A model generated the notes under the pieces. That model was not told the DNA's origin. It did not search any database and saw only the letters and a list, made by a program, of their open reading frames with translations. A program made the translations under genes and the position numbers. A DNA stretch of 38,071 nt from positions 1 to 38,071 of the forward strand of contig JAPKYX010000014.1 of assembly GCA_026394075.1 (NCBI GenBank). Direction: 5' to 3'. Of this stretch, positions 37,574 to 38,071 are shown piece by piece (the first letter of the stretch is position 1; every line of letters begins with the position of its first letter). Origin of the DNA: Acidobacteriota bacterium (GTDB lineage: Bacteria; Acidobacteriota; Terriglobia; Bryobacterales; Bryobacteraceae).

Positions 37574-38071
37574 CTAAAGGATGTAGCGGCTCAAATCCTG
37601 ATCCTGCACGATGGCGGCCAGTTGCTTGCGGACATACTCGCCGTCAATTTTGACGGTCTTCTTTTTCAGGTCCGGCCCGGCGAAGGAGATCTCTTCGAGC
37701 ACCTTTTCGAGAATCGTGTGCAGGCGGCGGGCGCCAATGTTTTCCGCGGTCTCGTTCACCCGTGCCGCCAGCCGAGCCAGCTCTTCGAGCGCGTCATCGG
37801 TAAAGCTGAGCTTGATGCCTTCGGTTTCGAGCAACGCGATGTACTGCTTGATCAGCGCATTCTTGGGCTCTTTCAGAATGCGGATGAAGTCCTTCTCGGT
37901 CAGCGCTTGCAGTTCGACGCGGATGGGGAAGCGCCCTTGGAGTTCCGGGATCAGGTCGCTCGGCTTTGAGACATGGAACGCCCCGGCGGCGATGAACAGG
38001 ATGTGGTCGGTCCGGACAAAGCCGTAGCGGGTGTTGACGGTGGTGCCTTCGACGATGGGCAGAATGTCGCG
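37574..38071 (-). CDS. hslU: HslU (ClpY) ATPase, C-terminal part (5' end outside window)
   Basis: The last 165 residues of the ATPase subunit of the HslUV protease, which unfolds proteins and feeds them to the HslV peptidase. The frame stays open to the window edge and begins [12 protein letters not shown]. It contains [21 protein letters not shown], then [13 protein letters not shown], the sensor-1 and arginine-finger region of AAA+ ATPases. Near the end is [11 protein letters not shown] (sensor 2), and it finishes D-L-S-R-Y-I-L, the conserved HslU tail that inserts into HslV. hslV should lie outside the window on the right. Confidence 0.95.
   Translation of the reverse strand, partial: RDILPIVEGTTVNTRYGFVRTDHILFIAAGAFHVSKPSDLIPELQGRFPIRVELQALTEKDFIRILKEPKNALIKQYIALLETEGIKLSFTDDALEELARLAARVNETAENIGARRLHTILEKVLEEISFAGPDLKKKTVKIDGEYVRKQLAAIVQDQDLSRYIL

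Noticed and set aside
1-38071. CRISPR arrays, integrases, transposases or phage genes
   Set aside because: None seen: no regularly spaced direct repeats and no recombinase-type proteins in any frame.

Overview
The window looks like a chromosomal segment of a GC-rich, Gram-negative soil bacterium of the Acidobacteriota, most likely the Solibacter/Bryobacter group. This is inferred from gene content: an Oar-like TonB-dependent receptor with an N-terminal carboxypeptidase-regulatory domain, two DUF1549/DUF1553 + DUF1501 gene pairs, a Reg_prop/Y_Y_Y sensor kinase, a PEP-CTERM protein and Ig/BACON-rich secreted proteins. There is no phage, IS element or CRISPR array, and both edges cut genes (a Rieske protein on the left, hslU on the right).

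Layout. 1-1741: Rieske protein and a cytochrome b fused to cytochrome c, forming a quinol:cytochrome c oxidoreductase module. 1756-2612: a PIN/RHH toxin-antitoxin pair next to a truncated MFS transporter start. 2616-5812: DUF885 hydrolase, a TPR protein, a tiny Lys-rich exported peptide and a GNAT acetyltransferase. 5941-9429: a promoter, a folded 5' leader, the Oar-like receptor and its terminator. 9454-10070: MazEF with an operator palindrome over the -10. 10133-13721: CDF metal transporter, HtpX, Hsp20 and a DUF6807 protein. 13830-18567: first DUF1549/DUF1501 pair, a 165-bp inverted-repeat element and L-asparaginase. 18621-19234: HigBA.

19468-29319 (all minus strand) is the most interesting block. 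In transcription order it holds a propeller sensor kinase, a NarL-type regulator, a receiver-only regulator, a 1608-residue exported protein with a PI-PLC-like N-terminus and a complete C-terminal type I dockerin, and, 29 bp further on, a small protein with a cohesin-like domain and a PEP-CTERM sorting tail. The simple reading is an enzyme-plus-anchor pair: the dockerin docks the enzyme onto a surface-sorted cohesin, possibly under control of the adjacent two-component genes.

29492-33222: tRNA-Ser(CGA) and the second DUF1549/DUF1501 pair. 33242-33798: DinJ/YafQ behind a perfect operator palindrome. 33890-38071 (minus strand): a short-chain dehydrogenase, then a chain from hslU through an FnIII lipoprotein, a fumarylacetoacetate-hydrolase family enzyme, a transaldolase-like enzyme and a Dabb-domain protein.

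Other themes are four type II toxin-antitoxin modules of four families in 38 kb, a 25-bp-arm palindromic element present twice about 26 kb apart and overlapping a stop codon and a start codon, and several genes with a -10-like hexamer 6-10 nt before the start codon and no Shine-Dalgarno, suggesting leaderless mRNAs. Promoter, operator and RNA calls are by eye; no folding, alignment or database search was run.
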